64,000 bases of DNA from Paenibacillus sp. HB172176. Its GTDB lineage: Bacteria > Bacillota > Bacilli > Paenibacillales > Paenibacillaceae. This document shows, piece by piece, positions 60,840-64,000 of the stretch. The DNA lies in the NCBI RefSeq assembly GCF_011947265.1, contig NZ_JAATHD010000028.1, forward strand, positions 1-64,000. The letters are read 5' to 3'. The translations under genes were made by a program, and so were the position numbers. How positions within the stretch are numbered: position 1 is the stretch's first letter; the number at the start of each line of letters is the position of its first letter. The notes beneath the pieces were generated by a model, which made no database searches, had not been told where the DNA came from, and saw nothing but the letters and a program-made list of their open reading frames with translations.

Positions 60840-61694
60840 TTATGTAAGCATTCTTACCACATACACTTCTTTGCAGAAGCCTCTTAAACCGTTATAGATT
60901 CTCGCCAGCTTCGCTTCCTTCGAAACAAGTCCGAATACCGTTGGTCCGCTGCCGGACATCAGCACGCCGTCAGCCCCCAGCTTGAGCATGCTTTCCTTAA
61001 GCTGCCTGACCTCGGGATACAACTCCAGCGTGACCGTCTCCAGCACGTTGCCGAGCCTTGCGCAGATGTCGTAGAACGAGCCGTTATCAAGCGCCGCCTT
61101 CATGCCTGCAATGGAAGGATGGAACGACAACGCGTTCGCCCTGAGTCTTCCGTACACGTCCGCGGTCGACACATTAATTGGAGGCTTGGCCAACACGACC
61201 CAGCATTGCGGCGGCGCTGCGATCATCTCCAGCTTCTCGCCTCTGCCTCGGGCGATCGCGGTCCCTCCCTTCACGCAGAAGGGCACGTCCGAACCAAGCT
61301 CGCTGCCAAGCTCGCTCAGCTCCTCCGTCGAGATGCCGAGTCCCCATAGCTTATTAAGTCCCCGCAGCGTTGCGGCGGCGTCGCTGCTTCCGCCCGCGAG
61401 TCCGGCGGCTACCGGAATTTTTTTGTCCAGATGAATGTATACGCCCTTGCTTACGTTATATCGTTCCTTGATCAATCTTGCGGCTTGAAAGGCCAAATTC
61501 TTCTCATCCAGCGGAATATAGCCTACCTGGCTTGATATGATGATCGTATCCCGCGGCAGCTCCTCCATCTCCAGACGATCCGCAAGGTCCACCATCGTCA
61601 TGATCATCTCGACCTCATGATAACCATCGTCCCGCTTGCGAAGCACATCCAGCAGCAAATTAATCTTGGCAGGAGCCTTCTCATAAATTTTCAT
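60840..61694 (-). CDS. ispE: 4-diphosphocytidyl-2-C-methyl-D-erythritol kinase IspE
   Basis: 284 residues, GHMP kinase fold. [32 protein letters not shown] at the start, the ATP-binding loop [26 protein letters not shown] and the C-terminal [12 protein letters not shown] are intact. It phosphorylates CDP-methylerythritol in the MEP isoprenoid pathway. It lies between sspF and purR as in Bacillus. Confidence 0.96.
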   Translation of the reverse strand: MKIYEKAPAKINLLLDVLRKRDDGYHEVEMIMTMVDLADRLEMEELPRDTIIISSQVGYIPLDEKNLAFQAARLIKERYNVSKGVYIHLDKKIPVAAGLAGGSSDAAATLRGLNKLWGLGISTEELSELGSELGSDVPFCVKGGTAIARGRGEKLEMIAAPPQCWVVLAKPPINVSTADVYGRLRANALSFHPSIAGMKAALDNGSFYDICARLGNVLETVTLELYPEVRQLKESMLKLGADGVLMSGSGPTVFGLVSKEAKLARIYNGLRGFCKEVYVVRMLT

Positions 61695-61829
61695 AACCCT
61701 CGTCCACCCGTTCGTCCTTTGCTAAGCACCATTATAGCAAACGAGCACAATAAAAGCTAAACTGGCGCAATCGGAGGCCCTTACAGAGCCCAAGGACCCC
61801 CGGAAGCACCGTTTTTTCTTAAGAGGGAG

Positions 61830-62012
61830 CTATTGCCGATGAGCCTTTGCCGCCGCTTCTTCGGCAAGCTGGATAGCCCGCTTCACCATATTTCCCGCAT
61901 CCTTCGCTTTAATGCCGCCCCAGCCTTCTTGCTCTACGGTATTGTAGAATCCAAGATCCTTCGCGAGCTCGTATTTCAATTGCTCCGACATTATACTGCG
62001 TCTTCTGCCCAT
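61830..62012 (-). CDS. sspF: small acid-soluble spore protein, SspF-type
   Basis: 60 residues: [20 protein letters not shown], then [36 protein letters not shown]. It matches SspF of B. subtilis closely and carries the alpha/beta SASP-like core (YELAKDLGF and GNMVKRAI). Probably binds and protects DNA in the spore. ATG at 62012 with AAAGGAGG; a longer open frame upstream overlaps the AraC gene and is not real. A sigma-G-like promoter lies about 24 bases upstream. It is 135 bases upstream of ispE. Confidence 0.95.
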   Translation of the reverse strand: MGRRRSIMSEQLKYELAKDLGFYNTVEQEGWGGIKAKDAGNMVKRAIQLAEEAAAKAHRQ

Positions 62013-62035
62013 TCGTGAATACCTCCTTTCGAGGA

Positions 62036-62065
62036 TAGTTTGCGTACAAGACAGCAGGTTCATTC
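62036..62065 (-). promoter_or_regulatory. sigma-G promoter of sspF
   Basis: On the minus strand GAATG (62061-62065), exactly 18 bases, CAAACTA (62036-62042). Against the sigma-G consensus GHATR-N18-CATWHTA this has one mismatch. It overlaps the 5' flank next to the AraC gene stop. Confidence 0.65.
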
Positions 62066-62074
62066 TGCGACATA

Positions 62075-62941
62075 TCATCCATTCGACGAGCCATTCGACG
62101 AGAACTCGTCGAACATCACGTCCTTGCGAATGCCCTGCTTCTCTCGAGAAATCCACCCACCCGGCGTAATGCCTTCTTGTTGCTTGAAGACACGCGAGAA
62201 ATGATGCACCGTTTTGAACCCCGACCTTTCGGCAATTTGTTTGATGCTGAAATCCGAGTAGGTCAGCCATTCCTTCGATTGCCGGATACGGACCTCCTTT
62301 GCATATGCGGCTATTGTCGTTCCTTTGTAGGCCTTGAAAAGCTGTCCCAGATAATTCGGAGTATAACCGAGCTCGCCTGCCATGTCGTGAATCGTCCAAC
62401 TTCGGTCGATATGCTCCGCTATCCATGCCTCCGCTCGCTTCGCTCCGGAATGCCCCTCCTTCGGATACTCCATACGAGAAGTCGCTTCCCTTGGCGGATC
62501 GATGCCCTCGACGGAACGCGATAACAGGAACAGCAATTCCGCTAGATGAAGCCTGGCCATTTCCTTATAATAGGTTTGCCGTATTAGTCCCTCGCGGCGA
62601 ATTCGCTCAAGCAGCCAAGAGGCTTCTTTCCCATGTGCCAGCGTCTTCGTCGGAATCGCAGCGAATACTGCTTCCCATTCCGGAGAGGTGATGCAATATT
62701 TGATATCGAGCGTCTTCACGCCCGAATGCTTGCTCGCAGTCAGTCCATGCGGCTCATGCGGTCTGATGAATAATATCGCGCCTGGCTCCAATTCGTACGT
62801 GGCGTCCCCGCAGCCAAATTGGCCGTTGCCGTCCGCAATCCATAACAACTGATAATAGGCGTGCTGATGTCTGCGCAGCTGCTCCCCTCTCTTGTAGTCG
62901 TAACGCGCTGTCCATAGAATTTGAATACCGATATCGATCAT
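62075..62941 (-). CDS. AraC family transcriptional regulator with cupin-like sensor domain
   Basis: About 288 residues. The N-terminal cupin-like part has [45 protein letters not shown]. The C-terminal AraC domain has [45 protein letters not shown] and [35 protein letters not shown] at 62941 is preferred because the ATG at 62947 abuts GGAGGG. It is divergent from the beta-propeller gene at 63106 and probably controls it. Its presence next to sspF breaks the Bacillus order, where veg and yabG follow. Confidence 0.9.
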   Translation of the reverse strand: MIDIGIQILWTARYDYKRGEQLRRHQHAYYQLLWIADGNGQFGCGDATYELEPGAILFIRPHEPHGLTASKHSGVKTLDIKYCITSPEWEAVFAAIPTKTLAHGKEASWLLERIRREGLIRQTYYKEMARLHLAELLFLLSRSVEGIDPPREATSRMEYPKEGHSGAKRAEAWIAEHIDRSWTIHDMAGELGYTPNYLGQLFKAYKGTTIAAYAKEVRIRQSKEWLTYSDFSIKQIAERSGFKTVHHFSRVFKQQEGITPGGWISREKQGIRKDVMFDEFSSNGSSNG

Positions 62942-63105
62942 ACCCATCCCTCCGGGCTCGTTTCCTTCATTATATCGAAATTAACCTTCGTATAGTTGGA
63001 TAAAGACATCATCCTTTCAGACAAAGAAAGCTCATGAGGCATCGTATATACTTCACATACGGCATAAAAGCCTGTGCCGAATTTCCGAAATTGGAGAGGA
63101 ATGCC

Positions 63106-64000
63106 ATGCTTATTAACCAATGCTTTCCCCGTTACACGGAATACGATCCTCTTGTTCCCGTCTGGTGCGTCACGCCTGGCGAAGGCGGAGGCCTTCATCG
63201 ATTCTTCGACACTTCGCCTGTCAGTCCCTCAGGCCGCTATCTGGCTGTCCTGCGAATGCCCGATCGGGACCGAGTCAATGAGCCGGGAGAAACGGCGGAG
63301 GTCGTTCTCGTCGATTTGCACACGGCCGAGGAGCAGGTTGTCGCTCTAACGCGAGGCTGGGAATACCAATTGGGGGCGAACATCAACTGGGGCACTGACG
63401 ATCATGCCCTATACTTCAATGATGTCGACACAGAAAGCTGGACGCCGTTCGTGGTGTGTCTGGACCCTCTGACGGGAGCAACGCGAAGAATGGAAGGCTC
63501 CATCTATCGCATCTCTCCCGATGGCAAACAAATCATTAGCGCCAATACCATAACGATGCGGCGTACGCAGAATGGATATGGGGTAGTCGTCCCCGATCAA
63601 CTGGTTCCCCGCAACTTCGGATTTCCAAGTGACGACGGCCTGTTCCTGATAGATACCGCTACCGGCGTCCGCAAGCTGCTCGTTTCACTTCGCGACTTAT
63701 TCGAGAACGCCGAGCCCCGAATCGATACAACCTTGTACGAGGGAGGCGAATGCTATGGCTTCCATAGCAAGTTTAATCCTCAGGGAACCCGATTGATCTT
63801 CACGGTCAGATGGTTCCACAGCAAAGAACAACAGCCGTGGAATCAGATCAAAAAGGATCTTGATTTCTGGGTGTTCACTATGAAGCCTGATGGAACCGAT
63901 ATTCACGTTGCCGTCGGACCCCATCAATGGAAGAAGGGCGGACATCATATTAACTGGTACCCGGACGGCGAATATCTGTCGATGAACCTCGCTCTTGCCG
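63106..64000 (+). CDS. beta-propeller protein resembling oligogalacturonate lyase (partial, runs off the window)
   Basis: 298 codons are visible and the frame is open at the right edge. Repeated propeller blades are seen: FFDTSPVSPSGRYLAVLRMP, INWGTDDHALYFNDVDTESW, YRISPDGKQIISAN, FHSKFNPQGTRLIFTVRWF and HHINWYPDGEYLSMNLA. The HxxW/HxxF spacing and overall look recall oligogalacturonate lyase/TolB-like seven-bladed propellers, some of which degrade unsaturated uronate oligomers; catalytic assignment needs the missing end. ATG at 63106 follows GAGAGG by about six bases. No signal peptide. Divergent from an AraC regulator. Confidence 0.7.
   Translation, partial: MLINQCFPRYTEYDPLVPVWCVTPGEGGGLHRFFDTSPVSPSGRYLAVLRMPDRDRVNEPGETAEVVLVDLHTAEEQVVALTRGWEYQLGANINWGTDDHALYFNDVDTESWTPFVVCLDPLTGATRRMEGSIYRISPDGKQIISANTITMRRTQNGYGVVVPDQLVPRNFGFPSDDGLFLIDTATGVRKLLVSLRDLFENAEPRIDTTLYEGGECYGFHSKFNPQGTRLIFTVRWFHSKEQQPWNQIKKDLDFWVFTMKPDGTDIHVAVGPHQWKKGGHHINWYPDGEYLSMNLALA

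Noticed and set aside
62013-62426. N-terminal extension of the SASP gene to 198 residues
   Set aside because: Overlaps the AraC gene; the ATG at 62012 has a strong ribosome site and gives the exact SspF length.

Overview
The window is a chromosomal segment from a spore-forming Gram-positive bacterium, most likely of the family Paenibacillaceae (Paenibacillus, Cohnella or a relative). The basis is the set of sporulation genes (spoIIE, yabP, yabQ, spoVT, fin, spoVG, an alpha/beta-type SASP), strong AGGAGG-type ribosome binding sites with frequent GTG and TTG starts, and moderate GC. From 5 kb onward nearly everything reads leftward. No rRNA or tRNA gene, CRISPR array, prophage or insertion sequence was seen.

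Layout. (1) 1-5.0 kb, plus strand: an exopolysaccharide operon with a nucleotide-sugar dehydrogenase, a PilZ-glycosyltransferase 2 fusion and a membrane-anchored deacetylase-like protein. (2) 5.1-7.8 kb: a Na+/H+ antiporter and an ECF sigma/anti-sigma pair. (3) 8.0-23.7 kb: a polysaccharide utilisation locus. It has a 1308-residue heparinase-like lyase with DNRLRE/CBM96-type modules, a sulfatase, two Gfo/Idh/MocA oxidoreductases, a sugar ABC importer without its own ATPase, and a YesM/YesN-type two-component system. Two cre-like sites lie in front of its operons. The likely substrate is a sulfated or uronic-acid polysaccharide. (4) 24-62 kb: a backbone running in the same order as the Bacillus subtilis sspF-spoIIE region: sspF, ispE, purR, ridA, spoVG, glmU, rplY, pth, fin, mfd, prsA, spoVT, a MOP flippase, mazG, hup, rqcP, yabP, yabQ, divIC, yabR, spoIIE. 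Two cassettes interrupt it. Between yabP and rqcP are a tandem-repeat protein, a phosphodiester glycosidase, and a GH38 mannosidase/LacI/esterase module. Between spoVT and prsA are urtABCDE (urea uptake), an unknown duplicated-domain protein, and an RHH/SPFH pair. (5) 62-64 kb: an AraC regulator divergent from a beta-propeller protein that runs off the end.

Regulatory sites seen directly include: a perfect 14-bp LacI-type palindrome at both the mannosidase and lacI promoters; two perfect matches to the TnrA/GlnR box consensus in front of urtA, one overlapping a consensus sigma-A promoter; a sigma-H-like promoter for spoVG; a sigma-G-like promoter for sspF; a spoIIE promoter with 21-bp spacing; and a LexA-like box at the tandem-repeat gene.

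The most unusual content is in the intergenic DNA. Three unrelated families of regularly spaced palindromic or inverted repeats occur. One is a 50-bp-period box quartet present twice (36.1 and 50.3 kb). The second is an array of six 15-bp palindromes at about 51-bp spacing (42.4-42.7 kb). The third is a tandem 89-bp hairpin duplication at the 3' end of pth (55.9-56.1 kb). The first two families sit at the edges of the cassettes interrupting the conserved order. The prs gene expected between glmU and rplY is absent.
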